This document shows, in pieces, positions 43,358 to 51,286 of a DNA stretch of 63,673 nt. Source of the DNA: Duganella qianjiadongensis (GTDB lineage Bacteria; Pseudomonadota; Gammaproteobacteria; Burkholderiales; Burkholderiaceae_D); contig NZ_WWCM01000021.1 of the NCBI RefSeq assembly GCF_009857915.1, positions 1 through 63,673 on the forward strand, given 5' to 3'. Position 1 is the first letter of the stretch; the number at the start of each line of letters is the position of its first letter. The notes beneath the pieces are model-generated. The model was not told the DNA's origin. It saw only the letters and a program-made list of their open reading frames with translations, and ran no database searches. Position numbers and translations under genes: made by a program.

Positions 43358-45016
43358 CTAGTGGCGCTTATTGGCGCTGGCATCGCGGATGATGCGGAAC
43401 TCGGCATCCTGCGCCCAGTTCGGCCAGTCTTTCGACTCGGCCAGATCACGGCCCAGACCATACAGCAGGCCCAGATCGCGCGCCATGCCGGTGAACGGCC
43501 ACTCGGCTTTCCACTCGTCCGAAGGCTGGTGGTAGTTATTGCTCACATAGTCTTCTTCCGACTTGTGGCCGGCGGCCAGACCGCCGTCGATCCAGTCGTC
43601 GCCGGAGCCGAAGGAAATTGCCGGTACGCCGCGCTTGGCCAGCGGGAAGTGGTCGGAGCGGAAGAAGTGACCGGCTTCCGGCTTAGGATCAGCCGCATAC
43701 ACCATGTCGTACTGCTTGGCCTTGGCGATCAGCTGGTCGAGCAGATCGAGCTTGGCACTGCCGGAAATGGTGAAGTTGCGCGCAGGACCATACGGGCTCA
43801 GTGCATCCATATTGATCGCGCCCACCGTTTCGGCCAGCGGATACAGCGGATAGGCGGCATAGTACTCGGAGCCGAGCAGACCTTTTTCTTCCGCCGTCAC
43901 AGCGAGGAACAGCACACTACGCTGTGGCGCTGGCGCCTTGCCATAGGCACGGGCCAGTTCCAGCAAGGCGGCGATGCCGGTGGCATTGTCCACCGCGCCG
44001 TTGTAGATCTTGTCGCCTTTGGCGTCGGGCAGGCCTACACCGAGGTGGTCCCAGTGCGCGCTATACATCACGGTCTGCTCGGGATGGGTGCTGCCCACCA
44101 CGCGCCCAGCCACGTTCTTCGAAACGATGGTCTGGGCATCGACCGCATAGCTGGCCGTCAGCGTCACGCCCTGCAGTTGCACGGGCTTGAAGTTGCGCGT
44201 CTGCGCCAGCTTTTTCAGCGCTTCGAAATCCTGCCCGCCGCGCTTGAACATCTCCACTGCCAGATCGCGCTGTATCCACGCTTCCATCGAAGCGTGCGCC
44301 ATGGCTGGCTGCTTGCGCACGATGTCATACATGACGTTGGTGTTGGAGTTCTTCACCGTGGCCCAGCCGTACGAGGCCGGCGCCGTTTCGTGCACGATGA
44401 TGGTGCCCAGCGCGCCGCGCCGTGCCATCTCTTCATACTTGTAGGTCCAGCGGCCATAATAGGTCATGGCCTTGCCGCCGAAGTCGCCCACGCCCGTTTC
44501 GAAGTCCGGATCATTGATCAGCACCACCGCCAGTTTGCCGCGCAGATCGAAGCCTTTGAAGTCATCCCACCGACGCTCGGGCGCATTCACGCCATAGCCG
44601 ACAAACACTAGCGGCGCGTTGCGGAAATCGACTTTTTTGCTGCCGTTCATGGCGGCACGCACGGCCATGTCTTCGCCCTGTTTCAGTTCCTGATTGCCTT
44701 TGGCATCATGCAACTGCAGTTTGACGGGGCCTTTGATTTCAAAGCGGCCCAGCGGCACATCCTGGGTCCAGCTACGCACATTCTTCTGGCCTTTGAGCAG
44801 ATCGCCAGCCGGCTGCAGACCGGCCGCTTTGAACTGTTCGATCAGATAGGCCACCGTCTTGGTTTCGCCGGCCGTATTCGGCCCGCGCCCTTCAAATTCA
44901 TCCGATGCCAGCACTTTCACGTCCTGCGACAAGTGCTTGGCATCGAACTCCGGCCCCGTGCCTGCCTGCGCGGTGGCAGCAGCAAGCAGGGAGCAGATGA
45001 GCATGGTGTTTTTCAA
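43358..45016 (-). CDS. M28 family zinc aminopeptidase with PA domain (secreted)
   Basis: A 552-residue exported aminopeptidase. The zinc ligands appear in order: His/Asp in YSAHWDHLGVG, Asp in NGAVDNATG, Glu-Glu in AVTAEEKGLLGSEY, Asp in NMDALSPYG and His in FRSDHFPLAKRG. A protease-associated domain is inserted before the catalytic part (~residues 130-260). The start is TTG at 45016: GGAG lies six bases ahead of it, whereas the ATG four codons later has no ribosome site; a signal peptide (MLICSLLAAATAQA) follows. It belongs to the secreted peptidase array. Confidence 0.92.
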   Translation of the reverse strand: MKNTMLICSLLAAATAQAGTGPEFDAKHLSQDVKVLASDEFEGRGPNTAGETKTVAYLIEQFKAAGLQPAGDLLKGQKNVRSWTQDVPLGRFEIKGPVKLQLHDAKGNQELKQGEDMAVRAAMNGSKKVDFRNAPLVFVGYGVNAPERRWDDFKGFDLRGKLAVVLINDPDFETGVGDFGGKAMTYYGRWTYKYEEMARRGALGTIIVHETAPASYGWATVKNSNTNVMYDIVRKQPAMAHASMEAWIQRDLAVEMFKRGGQDFEALKKLAQTRNFKPVQLQGVTLTASYAVDAQTIVSKNVAGRVVGSTHPEQTVMYSAHWDHLGVGLPDAKGDKIYNGAVDNATGIAALLELARAYGKAPAPQRSVLFLAVTAEEKGLLGSEYYAAYPLYPLAETVGAINMDALSPYGPARNFTISGSAKLDLLDQLIAKAKQYDMVYAADPKPEAGHFFRSDHFPLAKRGVPAISFGSGDDWIDGGLAAGHKSEEDYVSNNYHQPSDEWKAEWPFTGMARDLGLLYGLGRDLAESKDWPNWAQDAEFRIIRDASANKRH

Positions 45017-45195
45017 AGCTATCTCCGTATTTTTTAGTTTTAATGCGGTGCGTTTGACCGATTACCCGCGCGGCAATACTGACACGAAATCCATAGCGCA
45101 GCAACCGCCTACTGGCCTGCCCGCTGACGCGGTGCAGCATTGACGCTGCCTGTAGGGACTGCGATACTGGTTTATCGCAGTCCGCCATCGCCGCT

Positions 45196-46347
45196 ATGCC
45201 GACCCTGACCCCCACCCTGAAAAGCACGGGCAAGTTCTCGCTCAACTGGAGCTATCTGAACGCCATCGCCAACGGGGTGTCCGCCATCGATCTGGGCGCG
45301 CTGGCGTTGCGCAATCTCCACGATGCGCGCCAGTTCGTGCGCGAATACGGTTTCGATCTGGACCAGCCAGCTGCCCCCCGGCTGATCCGGCAGGCCCATG
45401 CCGAAGCAGTGGAATTCATCTGCCAGACCTTTCTCACGCCGGAGCAGGCGCTGCTGATTCCCGCCGAGGTGCGTGCGCCCGGCGATCCGCTGCAGCTGCT
45501 GGTGTATGCCTCGCTGCGCGGCCAGCAGGTCGATCTGCGCCGCATGTGGGCCTGCGCCGTGCTGAAAGTCATGCACGGCATTTTCTACATCGATAACAAT
45601 CTCAAGCTGCGCCACTTCCACGCCATCCGCAGCCAGGTCTTCGGCTCGCTCGACGAAGTGATCCGCAGCGACGGCGAGCGCTACTTCCTGACCGATGGCG
45701 AAATCTGCCTGCCGCTGCTGCACTACGACCGCAAAAACAACAAGGGCCGCAACAGCATCCTGCTCAAGCTACTGCAGAAAGCCGCCTATCTGGCCGCCGA
45801 CATCTTCGATCATCTGGGCGTGCGGCTGGTGTTTGCCACCCGCTTCGAATGCCTGCTGGCGTTGCGCGCCCTGCAGCGCTCGCACCTGCTGTCGGTCACC
45901 AACGTCGATGCGGGGCGCACCCGCAACACCCTGCTCGATCTCGATGCCGCCAAGCTGATCTTCAATAAATACCGCAGCCGCATTGCAGCCAGCGACGGCT
46001 ACCCTAGCGAACTGCTGCGCCAGATGGATGCCGAGCTGGCCGAACAGGCCCAGCCCCTGACCCGCTGCGATAATCCCCATACCGGCAGCGGCTACAACAG
46101 CGTGCAGGTCACGGTGCGCAAGATGATCCATGTGCAGCAGCTCGACGCGGCGCCGGAACAGGATTACGACGTGGGCTTTTTCTTCGAGTACGAAATCCAA
46201 CTGATGGATGCCGACAGCTACCAGCGCAGCCTGACCGGCCCGGCCAGCCACGACGCCTACAAAAAGCGGCAGGTCGATACGGCACGCACGCGCGTATTCG
46301 GACGCGAGCTGCTGCGCAGCATCGCCGCGCATACGCCGCACAGCTGA
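45196..46347 (+). CDS. Unknown protein with RelA/SpoT-like nucleotidyltransferase features
   Basis: I do not recognise a named family for this 383-residue cytoplasmic protein. Its layout recalls the (p)ppGpp synthetase fold: a basic helix KGRNSILLKLLQKA (183-196), DIFDHLGVRLVF (202-213) like the DLVGVRIVF strand of RelA, GYNSVQ (299-304) like the GYxSxH motif, and FEYEIQLMDADSY (EIQ at 333-335) like the ExQ strand. The last His of GYxSxH is Gln here. No HD hydrolase domain and no TGS/ACT domain are seen. It may be a stand-alone alarmone-like synthetase or a related RNA/nucleotide enzyme; this is inference by eye. Confidence 0.6.
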   Translation: MPTLTPTLKSTGKFSLNWSYLNAIANGVSAIDLGALALRNLHDARQFVREYGFDLDQPAAPRLIRQAHAEAVEFICQTFLTPEQALLIPAEVRAPGDPLQLLVYASLRGQQVDLRRMWACAVLKVMHGIFYIDNNLKLRHFHAIRSQVFGSLDEVIRSDGERYFLTDGEICLPLLHYDRKNNKGRNSILLKLLQKAAYLAADIFDHLGVRLVFATRFECLLALRALQRSHLLSVTNVDAGRTRNTLLDLDAAKLIFNKYRSRIAASDGYPSELLRQMDAELAEQAQPLTRCDNPHTGSGYNSVQVTVRKMIHVQQLDAAPEQDYDVGFFFEYEIQLMDADSYQRSLTGPASHDAYKKRQVDTARTRVFGRELLRSIAAHTPHS

Positions 46348-46416
46348 CGCCGGCCGCCAGCGTACCCGATACAACTCGCGCTTGCCAGTCCTGGCAATTG
46401 GCCGCATGATAAGCCC

Positions 46417-46857
46417 ATGAAAACCCGCCCTCCTCCTTTGCGCCGTCTGGTCTGGCTGGCCCTGCCCGCGCTGCTGGCTATGGCCAGCGCCTGCCATAGC
46501 CTGCCGGATGCGGCAGCGCCGCCCGCTACCACCGCCGAACTGTGGCAACAGCTACAGGCTGAAAGCCAGCGCAGCGGCTGCCAGCACGACCAGCAGTGCC
46601 ACAGCCTAGGTGTGGGCAGCAAGGCCTGCGGCGGGCCGGAACGCTATCTGCCCTGGTCGGACGACCAGCGCCACGATCAGCGCCTGCAGCAGCTGGCTGC
46701 CGCCTATGCAACGGCGCGCAGTGCCGACGACCAGCGCCAGCAACTGATGTCCAACTGCGCACTGGTGCCTGATCCCGGCGCCCAGTGCCGCGCCGGACGC
46801 TGCGTGCTGCGCCCGCCCGCCACCGGCCCCGCCAGCAGCACGCCGGCCGGACGCTAG
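46417..46857 (+). CDS. Small exported cysteine-rich protein, unknown function
   Basis: The 146-residue protein has an N-terminal signal ending at MASAC (lipobox-like, Cys at about residue 26) and, in the mature part, at least five further Cys spaced as in SGCQHDQQCH, KACGG, SNCALV, AQCRAGRC, with the phrase LGVGSKACGGPERYLPWS. A disulfide-bonded periplasmic or outer-membrane-anchored protein is likely. I recognise similar hypothetical proteins in Proteobacteria but know no function. Confidence 0.7.
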   Translation: MKTRPPPLRRLVWLALPALLAMASACHSLPDAAAPPATTAELWQQLQAESQRSGCQHDQQCHSLGVGSKACGGPERYLPWSDDQRHDQRLQQLAAAYATARSADDQRQQLMSNCALVPDPGAQCRAGRCVLRPPATGPASSTPAGR

Positions 46858-46860
46858 AAC

Positions 46861-46893
46861 AAAAAAAAACCCGCGCACTGCGAGGTGCGCGGG
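46861..46893 (-). terminator. Rho-independent terminator of the S8 peptidase gene
   Basis: Perfect nine-base arms CCCGCGCAC (46870-46878) and GTGCGCGGG (46885-46893) with loop TGCGAG; on the minus strand the hairpin is followed by nine T. The opposite strand has only TTCTT, so it serves mainly the minus-strand peptidase gene. Confidence 0.92.
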
Positions 46894-46914
46894 CTTCTTA
46901 CTGCTGACGGACGC

Positions 46915-49900
46915 TTAGTCGGCCAGTACCGGTTTGGCGCGCGAGTTGTTAAACAGCGGCAGCGGGTCGGTGGTATCGACATCAACCACGGTAGTGCCCT
47001 GCTTGACACCACCGAGCACATAGTTGACCACGCCGACATGACGCTTGCCTACCGGCAGACCGGACCAGCTCATGGCCACCGTAGCCGTACCGCCGATAGT
47101 GGCTGCACCCGGCGTGAGCACCTTGAAGTTGCCACCGGTCGAGCTTGGTTGTACCAGCCAGCTGGACAGGGTGTAGGTCTCGTTGCCGCCCGCCGGTGCA
47201 TAACCGATCACGCAGACTTTGTAATCGCCCGCGGTCGGCGCCAGCAGCTGCACACGCTCGTTCGAGGTATCGCCACCACTGCTGGCCACCGCCGTCGTAC
47301 CACGCACCACCAGCAGGTCCAGATCGGAATTGCCTTTGCCCAGAGTATCGCTATCGAACAGGGCAAAGCGTGCCAGCAGAGTACCGGCAGGGATGGTCAC
47401 ATTGTGCGCCACCACACCGGTACCGCCACCAGCCGCACAGGCCGCCGTCAGTGCCGCCGAAGCCGTATTGGTCGCTTTGGCGATGCTGCGGGTATCCTGG
47501 CTGGCTGCCAGCAGACCACCTTTGACGGTGCCCATGGTGCCGGCAAAACCGGTACCCACGGTCAGGATCTTGCTGCCCGAAGTCGCTTCGCTGTACACCG
47601 CCGATGGCGCAGCCAGTGCACTGCCGCGCACGGTCACCGGGCTACGCACGGTGTGCACGCCGTCGCTCCACACCAGACGGCCATAGGCCCAGGTATCGAT
47701 CGGTGCGGTGGTACGGGTGATCTTGACCGTAAAGCTGGCTTTCTCGCCCGGTGCCAGGGTCAGCGCCGCTGGCTGGACATCGACCGTGTAGCCCGGCACC
47801 GCAGCCACTGCATTGTAGGTAGCGCGGCTGCTGCCCACGTTAGTAACAGTACGGGTCAGCGTCATCGAGCCGAGGATGTTACCGGCCGTCAGCGAGGCCA
47901 GATTCAGGTTTTGCGGAGCAATCGCCCCACCGGCAACAGTACATTGCGCAGCCGAATACACCTGACCCTGACCGCACAGGAAGCGGGTGTAGTCGTTAGG
48001 AACGATGTCATAGATCAGACCGGGATCTGCCGCCGAGGTCGGCGCGATATGGCCAGCACCCTGTGCCCATGGCAGCGTGCCGGTGTTCTTCGCCGTCGCG
48101 TCCCAGGCCACGCCCGTGGTCAGGCCATCGGTGTAGGTATCGAACGCGGTGGTCATCAGTGCCGACTTGATGGCCGCAGGCGACCAGTCCGGGTGACGCT
48201 GCTTGAGCAGTGCGGCGATACCGGCCACGTGCGGCGAAGCCATCGAGGTACCCGTGTAGAAGGCCCATTCGACTTTCGGTGCCACACCACCGGCAGCAAC
48301 GGCATTGCGCTGGTCCTTGCTCAGGTCCGCCGTCACGGCAGCCAGAATGTCGGTGCCCGGCGCCGTCAGGTCCGGCTTCAGGATGTTGGCGTTTGCCACG
48401 TTCGGACCGCGCGACGACGAACCGTTCATGATCGGTGCTTTCACCGTTGCATCTAGCGCTGCATGCAGATTGCCCAGCGCAGCCGTGGCGGCGGCCGGAT
48501 TGGCGGCCACATAGTTTTTCAGCGTGGTAGCGCTGGCATAATCGATGTGCACGGTCGAGACGGTGTGCGCCTGATTCAGGATGGTGGTGGCGCCACCGGC
48601 TACGTTACCGATCACCACGCCCACTGCACCTGCCGTTTTGGCATTCGCGCTCTTGTTCACCAGCACGTTGTTACCGCGGTCGCAGACCAGAATCTTACCG
48701 CTTACTTTGGCAGGATCGAGCAGTGCAGGTTGCGTGTCGGCAGCGCCGAAGCACTGCGCCAGTGCGACGCTGGCGGGATCGACGCCTGCCAGACCGGCAT
48801 CCTTCGCCAGTATCAGCGGTGCCGAGGCAGTATTGGCGTTGCCCGAAGCGCCAGACAGCGCAACACCATTGCCGAGGATGGCATCGCCCAGATAGATACG
48901 GTTATGGGTCGAGTTACCTACCGTGGTCAGCCATGGGCTGATGTGGGCCACCGGCGCGGGTGCGGTCGAAGTCGGTCCGGAGTTACCGGCCGAAGCGGCC
49001 ACGAACACACCCGCTGCGGCTGCGCCGAGGAAGGCCTGTTCGGTCGCTTCGTTGAAAGCACCGCCGCCGCTGCTAGGGCCGATCGAGAAGTTGATGACGT
49101 TGACGCCGTCTTTTACCGCCTGATTGATGGCGGCGACGCTGTTGGCGGTAGCGCAACCATTCTTGGCGGTGGCAGCGTCGGTCCAGCAGACTTTATAGGC
49201 AGCGATACGGGCACGCGGCGCCATGCCGGTGATCTTGCCCAGATTCAGGCCATTCTGCGTCACCGTCACGCCAGCGTTACCGCCTGCGGTACTGGCCGTG
49301 TGGTCGCCGTGGCCGCCCGAACCTTCGGCACCGCCGACGGAATCACGCGCCGAGTTGAACTCGGTCCAGTGCAGGCTCTGGCTGGCCGATTTGAAGTAGC
49401 GCGCGCCGATCAGCTTGTTGTTGCAGTTGTTGGTGCCGAAGCCTTCGCCCGTATCGCAGGCGCCCTTCCAGCCTGCTGGCGGCGCATCGTAGACGCGGGT
49501 GCTGCCGTTGTGGCTGGGGCTGCCGCTTTCATCGACGCGGTCGGCGAAGCTGGTGTGCTCAGGCCAGATACCGCCATCGACGATACCGATGATCATGTTC
49601 TCGCCGGACGAGCCCTGTCCGCCCAGCTGCTGCCACAGACCACCGGCCTTATCCAGACCGAGGAAACTCGGCGTGTAGCTGGTATCGAGCTGCATGATGG
49701 AGTCGGCCGTAATGGCCGCCACGCCCGGATTGTTTTTCAGTGCACGCACTTCATCGTCAGTCAGCAGCGCGGCAAAACCGTTAAAGACCACATCGTATTT
49801 GTGGGTGACTTCGGCAGCACTGACGCTGCTGATCACCGCCTGCTGCTTCTGTTCCAGATAGCTGATGTAAGCCTGCACATCGGAGGCATCCACATTCAGA

Positions 49901-50076
49901 CGCTGGCCGCTGACGGGCATGGTGGCAGCCAGACCGGCGATCTGGCCGGTGTAGGTGGCAACCGGCTTATCCACCAGTTGCACGATGTAGGAACGGCGTT
50001 CTTCGTCAGCGTGCGCCGAGCTGGTCAGTGCCGACAGCACCAGCAGTACCGCCGAAGTAATTGGACGTAATTTCAT
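46915..50076 (-). CDS. Secreted subtilisin-like serine peptidase (S8) with PA and Fn3-like domains
   Basis: A 1053-residue protease with the layout of plant-type subtilases: signal peptide, I9 propeptide (SYIVQLVDKPVATYTG to THKYDVVFNGFAALL), catalytic domain with Asp167 (IVDGGIWPEH), His256 (GHGDH, where Thr of the usual GHGTH is Asp) and Ser611 (GTSMASPHVAG), a PA domain inserted between (KVSGKILVCDRG), and an Fn3-like domain (RTVTNVGSSRATYNAV) with a further C-terminal beta domain. It follows the PEP-CTERM gene by 18 bases and is probably cotranscribed. It should cleave proteins outside the cell. Confidence 0.94.
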   Translation of the reverse strand: MKLRPITSAVLLVLSALTSSAHADEERRSYIVQLVDKPVATYTGQIAGLAATMPVSGQRLNVDASDVQAYISYLEQKQQAVISSVSAAEVTHKYDVVFNGFAALLTDDEVRALKNNPGVAAITADSIMQLDTSYTPSFLGLDKAGGLWQQLGGQGSSGENMIIGIVDGGIWPEHTSFADRVDESGSPSHNGSTRVYDAPPAGWKGACDTGEGFGTNNCNNKLIGARYFKSASQSLHWTEFNSARDSVGGAEGSGGHGDHTASTAGGNAGVTVTQNGLNLGKITGMAPRARIAAYKVCWTDAATAKNGCATANSVAAINQAVKDGVNVINFSIGPSSGGGAFNEATEQAFLGAAAAGVFVAASAGNSGPTSTAPAPVAHISPWLTTVGNSTHNRIYLGDAILGNGVALSGASGNANTASAPLILAKDAGLAGVDPASVALAQCFGAADTQPALLDPAKVSGKILVCDRGNNVLVNKSANAKTAGAVGVVIGNVAGGATTILNQAHTVSTVHIDYASATTLKNYVAANPAAATAALGNLHAALDATVKAPIMNGSSSRGPNVANANILKPDLTAPGTDILAAVTADLSKDQRNAVAAGGVAPKVEWAFYTGTSMASPHVAGIAALLKQRHPDWSPAAIKSALMTTAFDTYTDGLTTGVAWDATAKNTGTLPWAQGAGHIAPTSAADPGLIYDIVPNDYTRFLCGQGQVYSAAQCTVAGGAIAPQNLNLASLTAGNILGSMTLTRTVTNVGSSRATYNAVAAVPGYTVDVQPAALTLAPGEKASFTVKITRTTAPIDTWAYGRLVWSDGVHTVRSPVTVRGSALAAPSAVYSEATSGSKILTVGTGFAGTMGTVKGGLLAASQDTRSIAKATNTASAALTAACAAGGGTGVVAHNVTIPAGTLLARFALFDSDTLGKGNSDLDLLVVRGTTAVASSGGDTSNERVQLLAPTAGDYKVCVIGYAPAGGNETYTLSSWLVQPSSTGGNFKVLTPGAATIGGTATVAMSWSGLPVGKRHVGVVNYVLGGVKQGTTVVDVDTTDPLPLFNNSRAKPVLAD

Positions 50077-50094
50077 GGAATAAATTCTTTCAGC

Positions 50095-50865
50095 TCAAGC
50101 GTTGTGGGATGCGCGACGGCGACGGGCCAGCAGACCGATGGCGGCCAGGCCGAGGCCCATCATGGCGTAGGTTTGCGGTTCCGGTACGGCAGCCACTTCG
50201 ATATTGTCGATGCCGAACTGGGCCTGGTTTTTGCCCTGGCTGCAACCATTGGCGCTGTCATACACGCACGAACTGAATACCACGCTGCTGTAGGCCGCAT
50301 TGCCGAACTGGCTGTCCAGCGTAGCGTGCAGGAAAGGCGAAGCACTGCTGTTATCGAGCGCACCGAACTCCAGTTCGGCATACACCGTACCGCCACCGAC
50401 TTTTTCCGCCGTGATGGTCAGCTTGCCTGGCAGCAGACCAGCCGGCTGGCCGGCGAGCGGCGAAATGAAACCGAAATCCACGGCGCTCAGACGGAAGCCG
50501 CGCACATCGCTGCCCGTCATCTTGACAGAGCCATCATTGAGACCCGCATAGTAGCTGGTGCTATTGCCACTCGGGCATACCGCATTGCTGCAGACAAAAG
50601 GATCGTTGCCATTCAACACAGCACCGGCTAGACCGGTGCCGGAAACCGACAGCGGATTATCGAACACGTGGAACGTGTAGCCGCTGCTGGTAAAGCTTTC
50701 GCCGCCGCCAAAAATAGGGAAATCGGGAAGCGGGCCGTCAAAGGTGATGACATCGGCCATGGCTGGCGCAGCGCTCGCCAGAGCCATAGCGCCCAGCACG
50801 GATATGCCGAGCTGCTTCAGTCGGCGTGCGACCGGAGCCTGCTGCAATTGGGTAGATTTGTTCAT
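50095..50865 (-). CDS. PEP-CTERM sorting-domain protein
   Basis: A 256-residue exported protein with signal peptide (LGISVLGAMALASAAPAMA) and a C-terminal PEP-CTERM tag: VPEPQTYAMMGLGLAAIGLL then Arg cluster (ARRRRA). Exosortase recognises VPEP, removes the tail and sends the protein to the cell surface, often together with exopolysaccharide. Two Cys pairs (SNAVCPSG, SSCVYDSANGC) are probably disulfides. The exosortase genes are not in the window. First gene of a two-gene unit with the S8 peptidase. Confidence 0.93.
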   Translation of the reverse strand: MNKSTQLQQAPVARRLKQLGISVLGAMALASAAPAMADVITFDGPLPDFPIFGGGESFTSSGYTFHVFDNPLSVSGTGLAGAVLNGNDPFVCSNAVCPSGNSTSYYAGLNDGSVKMTGSDVRGFRLSAVDFGFISPLAGQPAGLLPGKLTITAEKVGGGTVYAELEFGALDNSSASPFLHATLDSQFGNAAYSSVVFSSCVYDSANGCSQGKNQAQFGIDNIEVAAVPEPQTYAMMGLGLAAIGLLARRRRASHNA

Positions 50866-51142
50866 TGGTCTGCCTTGTGGGAAAGGGATATCGAGGGCCC
50901 GACCGGTCGATACACCGACTTGAGCCTGTGGTCACTTTATTAAAAGTGCCAACCAATATAACAAACACTCAACATTTCAATAATGAAATGATACTGAATA
51001 ATAATTAGAAAATAATTGAAAATGCAGAATAAAAACTTGACATCACTATGGCAGCCATGTCATAAAGCTGTCACAAAAACAACTTAAAATGAATGAATTT
51101 ACGTTGTGTATCTGCAAAAATAAAATTTTCAGCAAAATTTAT

Positions 51143-51166
51143 AAAATGTCTAAATTGAGACATTTT
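51143..51166. promoter_or_regulatory. Palindromic operator-like element ATGTCT-N6-AGACAT
   Basis: Nine-base perfect arms AAAATGTCT and AGACATTTT around AAATTG. Its core (51146-51163) matches the half-sites and spacing of the palindrome in the aceA promoter (33296-33313). Confidence 0.6.
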
Positions 51167-51230
51167 TCCGTATCGTCGCTCTCTGGCGATTAAATATCAT
51201 CCAGCAAGCGTCTATTCCGGCGAAACTTCA

Positions 51231-51264
51231 GGAATAAAAAAAAGCCAGCCTTGCGGCTGGCTTT
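51231..51264 (-). terminator. Rho-independent terminator of the M1 peptidase gene
   Basis: Ten-base perfect arms AAAGCCAGCC/GGCTGGCTTT around TTGC (51241-51264); on the minus strand a T-run follows. It stands 22 bases after the stop codon. Confidence 0.93.
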
Positions 51265-51286
51265 TGCTCAGTCAGAAGCTCAACAA

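Larger units (their letters stand above)
50866..51286. other. AT-rich gene-free interval upstream of the PEP-CTERM gene
   Basis: About 420 bases, far poorer in GC than the neighbours from 50940 to 51200. It holds two hairpins/operators: CATTTCA/TGAAATG with spacer ATAA (50973-50990) and the ATGTCT-N6-AGACAT element (51143-51166 with its flanks), and at its right end the terminator of the M1 peptidase gene. The PEP-CTERM promoter must be here, but I cannot fix its hexamers. I see no small gene. Confidence 0.6.

Noticed and set aside
46885..48456. 523-codon frame antisense to the S8 peptidase gene
   Set aside because: Arg/His/Gln-rich composition of a GC-rich shadow frame; the subtilase on the other strand has all motifs.
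50935..50955. Sigma-54 promoter (TTGGCAC) upstream of the PEP-CTERM gene, minus strand
   Set aside because: The -24 half TTGGCAC is there, but no TTGC-type -12 element follows at the required distance (TTTTAATAAAG instead).
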